From the NCBI GenBank assembly GCA_003669255.1, contig QWPO01000075.1:1-25083 (forward strand): DNA of 25,083 nucleotides, read 5' to 3'. The translations under genes and the position numbers were made by a program. Origin of the DNA: Planctomycetota bacterium (GTDB lineage Bacteria; Planctomycetota; Planctomycetia; Pirellulales; UBA1268). Of this stretch, positions 17,390 through 23,261 are shown piece by piece (position 1 is the stretch's first letter; each line of letters begins with the position of its first letter). The notes under the pieces are model-generated. The model did no database searches. It was not told where the DNA came from and saw nothing but the letters and a program-made list of their open reading frames with translations.

Positions 17390-18441
17390 GCGATCACACC
17401 TCTTCCACGGCCGCCGATGGCGGCGACAGCCACGGCCCGGTGTTCCGCAGGACCACGACTGAGCGACCCGTTCACGGCCTGCTCTCGGTGGTGATCCCCT
17501 GCCACAACGAAGAAGAGGTGATCGAGGCGACGCATGCCCGGCTCGCCGAGGTGCTGCCTGCCACCGCGCTCGACTTCGAGATCATCTACATCGATGACGG
17601 GAGCCGGGACGGCACCCTCCGACGGCTCGAGGCGATCGCGGCCCGCGACCCACGGGTCCAGGTGATCGAACTCGCCCGCAACTTTGGCCAGCAGGCGGCG
17701 ATGTCGGCCGGTCTGGCTGCCGCCCGCGGCGACGCGATCGTGATCACCGATGCCGACCTCCAGGATCCGCCCGAGGTGATCCCCGAGATGGTTCGCCGCT
17801 GGCGTGAGGGCGTCGACGTCGCCTACGGAAGGCGAAACTCCCGCGAGGGCGAGACGAAGTTCAAACTCGTCACGGCGAGCCTCTTCCACAGGCTCTTCGC
17901 GTGGATGATCCCCTACCCCATGCCGGTCGACACGGGGGACTTCAAGCTCATTGATCGCGCCGTAGCCGATGCGGTCATCGCGCTCCCCGAGAAGCGCCGC
18001 TACCTGCGGAGCCTCGTCCCCTGGGCGGGCTTCCGCCACGAACCCGTCTGGTATGACCGCCACGCCCGCGTCGCCGGGGCCACCAAGTATTCCCCTTGGA
18101 AACTCCTCAAACTCGCCGGTGACGCGCTGATCCTCTCATCCGACGCCCCGGTGCGACTCACCTGGATGGCGGCTGCAGCATTGGCGGCCATCGGCCTCGG
18201 CGGGATGGCCGTCGCCACGACGCTGTGGTGGGGCTCCACTGCCGCGAAGCCCAGTCCCTCGCTGGCGGCCATCACGGCCGTCGTAGCGCTCGCAGCCGCG
18301 GTGCAGACGGCTGCGGTGGCGATCGTCGGCGAATACGTGGTCCGTGGCTACCGCGAAGCCCAGGGCCGGCCAACGTGGGTGGTGCGACGGACGATCGGCC
18401 CCAGCCGCGCCGCCACCCGCCCCACCTCGAAGGCCGCCTGA
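17386..18441 (+). CDS. Polyprenyl-phosphate glycosyltransferase (GtrB/ArnC/DPM1-like GT2)
   Basis: 351 residues. GT-A domain at about 33-240: SVVIPCHNEEEVIEA (34-48), YIDDGSRDGT (68-77), NFGQQAAMSAGL (99-110), and the metal/nucleotide motif ITDADLQDPPE (120-130). Two C-terminal TM helices (about 255-280 and 292-320) end in IVGEYVVRGYREAQGRP, a typical tail of GtrB-like enzymes. The family transfers a sugar from a nucleotide donor to undecaprenyl phosphate on the cytoplasmic face. The ATG overlaps the stop of the preceding GT-C gene by 4 nt and has GAGGAG upstream. This supports a pathway in which the GT2 charges the lipid carrier and the GT-C enzymes use it. The actual sugar cannot be assigned. 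Confidence 0.9.
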   Translation: MSDHTSSTAADGGDSHGPVFRRTTTERPVHGLLSVVIPCHNEEEVIEATHARLAEVLPATALDFEIIYIDDGSRDGTLRRLEAIAARDPRVQVIELARNFGQQAAMSAGLAAARGDAIVITDADLQDPPEVIPEMVRRWREGVDVAYGRRNSREGETKFKLVTASLFHRLFAWMIPYPMPVDTGDFKLIDRAVADAVIALPEKRRYLRSLVPWAGFRHEPVWYDRHARVAGATKYSPWKLLKLAGDALILSSDAPVRLTWMAAAALAAIGLGGMAVATTLWWGSTAAKPSPSLAAITAVVALAAAVQTAAVAIVGEYVVRGYREAQGRPTWVVRRTIGPSRAATRPTSKAA

Positions 18442-18472
18442 TACGGCTCACACGTGAGGCTCGGGGCTCCCC

Positions 18473-18496
18473 CGTAGCACAGGTTGTTAACCTGTG
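18473..18496 (+). repeat. Short hairpin repeat unit, left copy
   Basis: CGTAGCA followed by a perfect 8-bp stem, CACAGGTT (18478-18485), loop GTT, AACCTGTG (18489-18496). It matches the right copy at 18701-18724 at 21 of 24 positions in the same orientation. The stem is preserved, but there is no T run, so a terminator function is not shown. Confidence 0.7.
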
Positions 18497-18534
18497 TCTG
18501 CCCATCGCGGCGGCACGGGATTCCACGGCCGCTC

Positions 18535-18693
18535 AGGGCTGCCCGTGCCCATCGCCGGACGCTCGCTACGGGCTCCGGCCCTTCGCTCGCTCGATGCTGA
18601 CTTCGCTCCGCCGGGCACCGATCCGCCGCAGGCGGATTGGTCGTGGCTGCGCTTGTCAGCAACGCCGGCTCCCGGGCACGGGCAGCCCCTCGC
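18535..18693 (-). repeat. Palindromic dispersed repeat, copy B
   Basis: The ends form a perfect 15-bp inverted repeat: GGGCTGCCCGTGCCC (18536-18550) and GGGCACGGGCAGCCC (18674-18688). The interior holds a second perfect hairpin, ATCCGCC-gca-GGCGGAT (18621-18637). The reverse complement aligns with copy A at 6417-6552 across both ends, with an expanded middle here. It is non-coding. Confidence 0.75.
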
Positions 18694-18700
18694 TGACCCT

Positions 18701-18724
18701 CGTAGCATAGGTTTTCAACCTGTG
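18701..18724 (+). repeat. Short hairpin repeat unit, right copy
   Basis: CGTAGCA followed by CATAGGTT, loop TTC, AACCTGTG. It is the direct repeat of 18473-18496 with three substitutions. Two fall in or beside the loop; one (C to T in the left arm) replaces a C-G pair by T-G. Confidence 0.7.
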
Positions 18725-18824
18725 CGTGTTCCCGGTTGGCGTTGCGCGTACATCATCCCTCGCATCTGATTCCGGCTGCGGCGCCGCACGAAGATCACGC
18801 GTGACCCGTACCAAAAGCCTCGCG

Positions 18825-19379
18825 CTACTTCGCGAGCGCTGCCTCGATCGCGGCGATCATCGCAGGATCGTCGGGAGACACGCGGGTCTTAAACCGGCCG
18901 ATCACAGCGCCGTCGCGACCGATCAGGAACTTCTCAAAGTTCCAAGCAATGTCGCCGGGCGGGTTGGCCGACTGGGTGAGCGTCTTGTAGAGCGGCGGCG
19001 CATCGGGCCCTTTGACCGTGATCTTCGAAAACATCGGGAAGGTGACGGCGTACTTCGACGAGCAGAACTCGGCGATCTGGGCGTCGGTGCCCGGCTCCTG
19101 GGCGCCGAAGTCGTTCGCCGGAAAGCCGATCACCACGAGGCCGCGATCCTTGTAGGTTTCATAGAGCTTCTGCAGGCCGGCGTATTGCGGCGTCGCGCCA
19201 CAGCGGCTGGCGACATTGACCACCACCACCACCTTCCCCTGGAAGGACGCGAGATCGACCGGCTTGCCATCGAGCCCGGGCATCTCGCCGGCCAGCGGCG
19301 AGGCCGCCCGGGCATTCCCGAGGGACATCATCCCCACCATGACGAACGCCAGCGCCACGACCGAACGGATGAGCATCAT
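18825..19379 (-). CDS. Exported glutathione peroxidase-family protein (Cys type)
   Basis: 184 residues with a Sec signal peptide (hydrophobic 5-20, likely cleavage after NARA at about 25). The thioredoxin-like GPx domain has VNVASRCGATPQYAGLQ with peroxidatic C60, FPANDFGAQEPG with Q95, FCSSKYAVTFPMF with C106 as the likely resolving Cys, and AWNFEKFLIGRDG with W146 and N147 completing the tetrad. The family reduces hydroperoxides; enzymes with Cys plus a second Cys often use thioredoxin rather than glutathione. The signal peptide places it outside the cytoplasm. The start ATG at 19379 has AGGA 9 nt upstream; an ATG at 19376 is also possible. It lies 115 nt downstream of the MEKHLA gene on the same strand and could share its transcript. 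Confidence 0.92.
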   Translation of the reverse strand: MMLIRSVVALAFVMVGMMSLGNARAASPLAGEMPGLDGKPVDLASFQGKVVVVVNVASRCGATPQYAGLQKLYETYKDRGLVVIGFPANDFGAQEPGTDAQIAEFCSSKYAVTFPMFSKITVKGPDAPPLYKTLTQSANPPGDIAWNFEKFLIGRDGAVIGRFKTRVSPDDPAMIAAIEAALAK

Positions 19380-19494
19380 GAAAGGAGTTCCTTGTCTGGG
19401 GAGGTCTGTTGAGGTTATTGGAGGATCGATGAGGCGAAATCGTCGCGACCGGCCTCGCCGGCGCCGCAGCGGATCGTATGACCATTAAAGTCGG

Positions 19495-19983
19495 TCAGCC
19501 CAGGGGCGTCCACTGGTCGAACGTCGCCGCCTGCCCGTGGATCGTGCCGGCCGCATCGATCAGGTTCCAGACGATGGCACGTTCGATCTTGAAGCGGCGG
19601 CCGGTCCGGGTGATCCGCACGCCTGAATAGTCGTCGACGAAGCCCTCTCGGCGCGTCCGCTCGAGCAGCCGCGCCCGTTCTTCCCGGTGCACGAACTCCG
19701 CGGTCAGCCGCGACGGCGTCCGTAGGAGGACGTCCGCATCCATCTCCCAGAGCCGGAGCGCGGCGTCGTTTCCATACGACAGCATCGGGTCGACCTCAGT
19801 GCCGTGGGCGACCACGACGAACGGCGTCCGATAGAGCCGCTCGGCCCTGGCGATGTCGCTCCCCTCGGGATCGATCAGCGACCGGCCGAGCAGTGTGGCG
19901 TAGGACTCTATGATCAGCCGGGCCCTCGCAACCCAGTCGGGTCGGCTCCAGGGTTCCGGACTTGTCGCCCCCCGTCGCTTCAC
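19495..19983 (-). CDS. MEKHLA-domain (PAS-like) protein
   Basis: 162 residues. The whole protein from about residue 20 resembles the MEKHLA domain: LYRTPFVVVAHGTEVDPML (50-68), YGNDAALRLWEMD (70-82), PSRLTAEF (90-97), GFVDDYSGVRITRTGRRFKI (114-133), VWNLID (138-143) and GQAATFDQW (150-158). MEKHLA is a PAS-related sensory fold also found in plant HD-ZIP III proteins; its bacterial role is not established to my knowledge. There is no output domain, TM helix or signal, so it should be cytoplasmic. The GTG start at 19983 overlaps the stop of the PEP-CTERM gene as GTGA, so translation is probably coupled to it. That pairing is unusual. Confidence 0.85.
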   Translation of the reverse strand: MKRRGATSPEPWSRPDWVARARLIIESYATLLGRSLIDPEGSDIARAERLYRTPFVVVAHGTEVDPMLSYGNDAALRLWEMDADVLLRTPSRLTAEFVHREERARLLERTRREGFVDDYSGVRITRTGRRFKIERAIVWNLIDAAGTIHGQAATFDQWTPLG

Positions 19984-20942
19984 GTCGAGCGGGCCGCCTT
20001 CAGGACCGGCTTGCGATTCCAGGCCAAGGCCACGGCGAAGCCGACGGTGGCGAGCAGGAAGGTGCCGGGCTCCGGCACGGCGGCCACGCCGGCCAGGTCA
20101 CGCATGCCAGGGCTCGTGACGATGGAGAGGGAGTTATACGTGCCCGAAGTCGTGTCCACGGTGTACCAGACACCGCTGGTCAATCCAGGGTTCGTTGGTT
20201 CGTTTAAATCAAACCGGTATTCCTGACCGTACAGCGTCGAAAAGTCCTCGCTGAAAGCCAGCTGCAGACTGATCGCGTTGCCCGACGTGATCACGTTCAC
20301 GGGATTCGTGGTGCCCGAGTTGATCGAGTTCATATCCAGCGTGAAGAAGAGCCCGCCTGAGCCGGGCGTGGTCGATCCGTAGAGGATGCCGGTGTCGCGA
20401 TGGATGGCGATGTCGCCAAACGCCATGCCTGTGGTGCTGCCACTCGCCGAGAGCTGATACTCCGTAGGCGTGCCACTGAACGAGGGCACATTGCCCGTGT
20501 AGGTCATCGGAACCTGGTAGAGCTTGTTGTTGTAGTTGTCGCCCTTGCCGATGTACCAGAACGCGCCGTTGTAAAAGCTCGCATCCTCGGGCGGAAAGTC
20601 GGTGACATTGCCGAACGTGGATGCCGGGGCAACCGTGCCCGCGCTGCCGTCGGTGGTCGTGTAGTAATAGAGGTCGCCATTCGACCCGAAGTAGAAGAGG
20701 TGATTCCTGATGCGATCGGTTGCGAAGCCGTTGGCCTTGACCCCCGTCGAAAGCGAAGTCGCCACAAACGAGAAGCTCTGATCCTGGGTATCGAATCGCT
20801 TGATGTCGTTGTCGACCGTAACCCCGTAGATCAGTGCCGGCGACAAGGGAGCAGCTTTTCCGAACGGCATGAACGCCACGCCCGCCACGAAGGCGGCGGC
20901 ACAGGCAATGGTTCGGGACAAGCCAGCGAATGAGGCACGCAT
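19980..20942 (-). CDS. PEP-CTERM sorted exported surface protein
   Basis: 320 residues. N-terminal signal peptide (hydrophobic 11-25, cleavage near GKAA at 28-31). The body is rich in Gly, Ser, Thr and Tyr with repeated beta-strand-like units such as LIYGVTVDNDIKRF, NHLFYFGSNGDLYYY and GILYGSTTPG, suggesting a beta-propeller-like fold without a recognised function. The C-terminus is a PEP-CTERM signal: VPEPGT (289-294), a hydrophobic helix (295-307), then AWNRK and a basic tail. Such proteins are processed by an exosortase; none is encoded in this window. ATG at 20942 has AAGGAA 8 nt upstream. A sigma54-type promoter at 21003-21020 faces the gene, with a divergent sigma54 activator beyond it. 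Confidence 0.92.
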   Translation of the reverse strand: MRASFAGLSRTIACAAAFVAGVAFMPFGKAAPLSPALIYGVTVDNDIKRFDTQDQSFSFVATSLSTGVKANGFATDRIRNHLFYFGSNGDLYYYTTTDGSAGTVAPASTFGNVTDFPPEDASFYNGAFWYIGKGDNYNNKLYQVPMTYTGNVPSFSGTPTEYQLSASGSTTGMAFGDIAIHRDTGILYGSTTPGSGGLFFTLDMNSINSGTTNPVNVITSGNAISLQLAFSEDFSTLYGQEYRFDLNEPTNPGLTSGVWYTVDTTSGTYNSLSIVTSPGMRDLAGVAAVPEPGTFLLATVGFAVALAWNRKPVLKAARST

Positions 20943-21002
20943 CAGCGGGGTTCCTTTTTTTTCGGGCGATCTCGTCGGCGATGACCACCGACACCCCTAC
21001 CT

Positions 21003-21020
21003 AAGCGATTTCCGTGCCAA
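21003..21020 (-). promoter_or_regulatory. Sigma54 (RpoN) -24/-12 promoter for the PEP-CTERM gene
   Basis: On the minus strand the site reads TTGGCACGGAAATCGCTT. Against the usual consensus TGGCACG-R-N3-TTGC-W it has one mismatch (TCGC for TTGC), and the GG and GC dinucleotides are correctly spaced at -25/-24 and -13/-12. The predicted start is near 20993, giving a leader of about 51 nt that ends in the AAGGAA ribosome site. Confidence 0.7.
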
Positions 21021-21032
21021 ACCCGACTCAAT

Positions 21033-21048
21033 CCAAAAATATTTTTGG
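21033..21048. promoter_or_regulatory. Perfect 16-bp AT-core palindrome just upstream of the sigma54 promoter
   Basis: CCAAAAATATTTTTGG, identical on both strands, centred near -47 relative to the predicted PEP-CTERM start. It could be an operator or a bend site. Confidence 0.5.
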
Positions 21049-21143
21049 TATCCATGGTGAAAGGTCCCTTTTTTCTGACAATCCAGAGGCCAAAAAAACT
21101 TGTTTTATTCGCGTTTTTCAGTGTTTTGGCTGACTTTTCCGAC

Positions 21144-21161
21144 TCCTCACTTTCGTGAGGA
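21144..21161. promoter_or_regulatory. 18-bp dyad TCCTCAC-N4-GTGAGGA
   Basis: Perfect 7-bp arms around TTTC. No T run follows on either strand. It lies about 160 bp upstream of the predicted sigma54 start, and its centre is about 30 bp (close to three helical turns) from the next dyad, so a protein-binding site is more likely than a terminator. Confidence 0.45.
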
Positions 21162-21173
21162 AGACAGCAGGGC

Positions 21174-21203
21174 TTCGCAATAATTGCGAAACCAATTCGC
21201 AAT
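21174..21203. promoter_or_regulatory. Candidate activator binding site: dyad TTCGCAAT-N-ATTGCGAA plus half site
   Basis: A perfect 8-bp inverted repeat at 21174-21181 and 21183-21190, followed by a third copy of the arm, TTCGCAAT, at 21196-21203. The centre is about 190 bp upstream of the predicted PEP-CTERM start, a usual distance for sigma54 enhancers, and about 120 bp before the preferred activator start, which suggests autoregulation as well. Confidence 0.55.
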
Positions 21204-21303
21204 TATGGTGAAATCGAGTAGGCTCCAAAAGTCGCCCGTGGCCGGGAACACCACTCGCTTCGCCAGTCCTTTTAAGGCGAGGCTAACGTCTTATTTGACC
21301 CGC

Positions 21304-22458
21304 ATGGAAGCCTCACCAGCATCCCCGCCGACATCCCCGTTCGCCCGTGCCCGTTCCGCAGGTCGGGCGGAGAAGCACTGGCCCAGACTCGAGGGTGCGT
21401 CTGAGGCCGTCCGCCGCCTCGAGGAGAACATCGCCCGGGTTGCGACCTTTGATTGCTCGGTACTGATCACGGGCGAGACCGGCTGCGGCAAGGAAGAGGT
21501 GGCCCGGGCCATTCATGCTGCGGGCCCGCGAAACGACAAGCCCTTCGTGGCGATCAACTGCGGAGGACTCGTCGCCGACCTCGCCGAGAGCCAACTCTTC
21601 GGCCACGAGAAGGGTGCCTTCACCGGTGCATTTGGATCCTCTCGGGGCGCCTTCCGCGCTGCCGAAGGGGGCATCATCTTTCTCGACGAGATCGGCGAAC
21701 TGCCGATCGACCTTCAGCCGAAACTGCTTCGGGTTCTCCAGCGTTGGGAAGTGACACCGGTCGGCTCAACTGAAGCCCACGCGATCGACGTGCAGGTGGT
21801 CGCGGCGACGAACCGCGATCTTGAGTCCGACGTCGCCTCTGGCTCCTTTCGCGAGGACCTGCTCTATCGGCTCAACACGATCCACCTCACGGTGCCTCCG
21901 CTCCGTGCACGGAAGGAAGACATTCCGAGGTTCGTCGAGCATTTTTCGGCGCATTTCGCCCGGGAGTACGGCCGCCAGCAGTGGGTTCCCGACGACCGTA
22001 TGCTCGACCGGTTCGCGCGGCACTCCTGGCCCGGCAACGTCCGGCAGTTGGCGCAGACGATCCAGCGAGTCTACGTGTTCGAGGATCGAATCGACGCGGT
22101 GCTCGCAGAAGTGTTCGACGCCTCAGCCGCCCCAACCGCTCGGGCCGTGGGGGCAGCCGCCGACGCAGACCTCGCCCCGCCGATGGAGATGGGCGCCACT
22201 GAGGCGCTCGTGTCGGCGATCGTGCAGGCGGACGAACATGCGGCGAGTGAGCAGCGGGTGCCGGTCTTCAACCTCGACGAACTCCGCCGTCTGGCTGTCC
22301 GTCAGGCCTTGGAGTTCACTCAGGGCCACCGGGGGCAGGCGGCCACGCTGCTTGGCGTGTCGCTCAACACGATGACGCGCCTCGTCGCCGAGTCATGCCC
22401 TGAAGTTCAGTCGAAGTCCGGTCGGCGGCGGGTGCCCCCGCCCCCCCAGCCTCGCTGA
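21304..22458 (+). CDS. Sigma54-dependent enhancer-binding transcriptional activator without receiver domain
   Basis: 384 residues from the ATG at 21304. AAA+ domain: Walker A GETGCGKE (57-64), sigma54-contact loop EKGAFTGA (102-109), Walker B GGIIFLDEIGELP (122-134), sensor I VVAATNRDL (165-173), Arg-finger region FREDLLYRLN (182-191), WPGNVRQL (242-249). A linker (about 270-315) leads to a Fis-type HTH, LAVRQALEFTQGHRGQAATL (330-349) and onward. Only about 25 low-complexity residues precede the AAA+ domain, so there is no receiver, GAF or PAS input; this resembles PspF-like stand-alone activators whose control comes from a partner protein. The frame is open from 21184 (TTG, then ATG at 21205), but codons there (AGG, CTA, AGT, TTT) are atypical, favouring 21304. 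It is divergent to the PEP-CTERM gene. Confidence 0.92.
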   Translation: MEASPASPPTSPFARARSAGRAEKHWPRLEGASEAVRRLEENIARVATFDCSVLITGETGCGKEEVARAIHAAGPRNDKPFVAINCGGLVADLAESQLFGHEKGAFTGAFGSSRGAFRAAEGGIIFLDEIGELPIDLQPKLLRVLQRWEVTPVGSTEAHAIDVQVVAATNRDLESDVASGSFREDLLYRLNTIHLTVPPLRARKEDIPRFVEHFSAHFAREYGRQQWVPDDRMLDRFARHSWPGNVRQLAQTIQRVYVFEDRIDAVLAEVFDASAAPTARAVGAAADADLAPPMEMGATEALVSAIVQADEHAASEQRVPVFNLDELRRLAVRQALEFTQGHRGQAATLLGVSLNTMTRLVAESCPEVQSKSGRRRVPPPPQPR

Positions 22459-22469
22459 CGGGTGCTCCC

Positions 22470-22498
22470 CGCGATTGAGCCCGTGGGCTCGAGTCGCG
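22470..22498. terminator. Possible bidirectional hairpin between convergent genes
   Basis: Perfect inner stem GAGCCC-gt-GGGCTC (22477-22490) extended by CGCGA and TCGCG across small internal bulges. It lies 11 nt after the activator stop and 18 nt before the end of the convergent membrane-protein gene. There is no T run on either side, so it is a stem-loop 3' end at best. Confidence 0.4.
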
Positions 22499-22516
22499 AT
22501 GCTGGGCTACGGGCAC

Positions 22517-23128
22517 CTACCGCGTCGTCAGTGCGAGCCAGGCTGACGCCGAGGCCACGGCGACGCCCGCCCCGAGAAATGTCCACGCCCATGGGCTTGG
22601 CCGCACACGCACGGTGCGGATCGCACGCCTCAGCCGGCGGCTGAACTCAGCCCAAGCCTCCGCCGAGGTTCGGCCGGCCGCGATAACGCTCACCGTCCTG
22701 GCAGGCCCCCGTTCGTCGAGATGCACTTGGAGCCCGCGAGCCGGCAGGGCGGCTGTTTCCCCGGCCCACCTCGCCGTGGGATCGAGGCCGGCCGCCACGG
22801 AAGCCACCACTGGCCTCAGCTGATCAAGACCGACGTTGTAGATCACCATCCGCGGCCGCGCCGCGAGCAGGGCGCCGGCGACGACAACGGCAAACCCGAG
22901 CAACAGCACAGCGGTTGTCCAAACGGACGTACCCGCTCCGGGCTGCAGCAAGGCAAGCGGACCGGCGATCACCATGCCCGCGATCCCGAGGGTCAACAGA
23001 GCCACGTCCACGTGGCCGGAGAGGGCCACCGGACGGCGTCGCAGGTGAAGGCAACCCACGGCGACAAGGTAGGCGGCAACCGGCAGCAGCGCAATCCACA
23101 GCGGTACTTCCGTCAAGGCGATCCGCAT
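22517..23128 (-). CDS. Four-TM membrane protein of unknown function
   Basis: 203 residues from the ATG at 23128, chosen because GGGAG lies 8 nt upstream and TM1 begins at once. Three N-terminal hydrophobic helices (about 8-29, 38-60 and 67-90), a soluble segment of about 90 residues containing MVIYNVGLDQLRPVV and many Arg/Ala residues, then a C-terminal helix (about 178-200). I do not recognise the family. It starts 13 nt after the stop of a 38-residue membrane peptide gene, which itself follows the Minf_1886-like gene by 3 nt, so the three are probably one transcript. A structural or partner role within this operon is the most that can be inferred. Confidence 0.75.
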   Translation of the reverse strand: MRIALTEVPLWIALLPVAAYLVAVGCLHLRRRPVALSGHVDVALLTLGIAGMVIAGPLALLQPGAGTSVWTTAVLLLGFAVVVAGALLAARPRMVIYNVGLDQLRPVVASVAAGLDPTARWAGETAALPARGLQVHLDERGPARTVSVIAAGRTSAEAWAEFSRRLRRAIRTVRVRPSPWAWTFLGAGVAVASASAWLALTTR

Positions 23129-23141
23129 AACCGACGCTCCC

Positions 23142-23258
23142 TCAACTCCGCCACGCGAGCCAGGCCAATACCGCCAGCCACGCCACCTCGCAAACCGCTG
23201 CGACGGCAAACCATGTCCGCGCCGGTGGCTGCCCCACGAGAGGCTCGTGCACACGCAT
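23142..23258 (-). CDS. Putative 38-residue single-TM peptide
   Basis: ATG at 23256-23258, stop at 23142-23144. The peptide begins MRVHEPLVGQPPARTW and continues as one hydrophobic helix rich in Ala, Val, Trp and Leu (about 16-35), ending WRS. The start lies 3 nt after the stop of the Minf_1886-like gene and the end 13 nt before the next start, so it fills the gap exactly, as operonic genes do. Without it there would be an unexplained 133-nt gap. Support is positional and compositional only; no homology is claimed. Confidence 0.5.
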   Translation of the reverse strand: MRVHEPLVGQPPARTWFAVAAVCEVAWLAVLAWLAWRS

Positions 23259-23261
23259 CGC

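Larger units (their letters stand above)
18442..18824. other. Repeat-filled convergent intergenic region
   Basis: 383 bp between the convergent GT2 and glutathione peroxidase genes. No ORF of quality. It consists mostly of a 159-bp palindromic repeat flanked by two direct copies of a 24-nt hairpin unit (listed separately). The last 100 nt before the peroxidase stop hold no structure I can support. Confidence 0.7.
20943..21303. promoter_or_regulatory. AT-rich divergent regulatory region between the PEP-CTERM gene and the sigma54 activator
   Basis: About 360 bp, visibly AT-richer than the rest of the window (multiple A and T runs between 21033 and 21125). In order: ribosome site of the PEP-CTERM gene, a sigma54 promoter (21003-21020), a 16-bp perfect palindrome (21033-21048), an AT-rich stretch suitable for looping, an 18-bp dyad (21144-21161), and a 17-bp dyad with an adjacent half site (21174-21203). 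The open frames crossing it use codons unlike the neighbouring genes, so I treat it as non-coding. Confidence 0.75.

Noticed and set aside
18473..18724. CRISPR-like reading of the hairpin repeats
   Set aside because: Only two 24-nt units separated by about 200 nt of palindromic sequence, no regular spacers and no cas genes nearby.
20942..21202. 86-codon minus-strand frame upstream of the PEP-CTERM gene
   Set aside because: It spans the sigma54 promoter, palindromes and AT-rich tracts. Codon use is unlike the neighbours, and its end coincides with the PEP-CTERM start only by chance of frame. More likely regulatory DNA.
21184..21303. N-terminal 40-codon extension of the sigma54 activator
   Set aside because: The extension begins inside the TTCGCAAT dyad with TTG or ATG lacking a ribosome site and uses several codons rare in this window. 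The ATG at 21304 was preferred, though the extension is not excluded.
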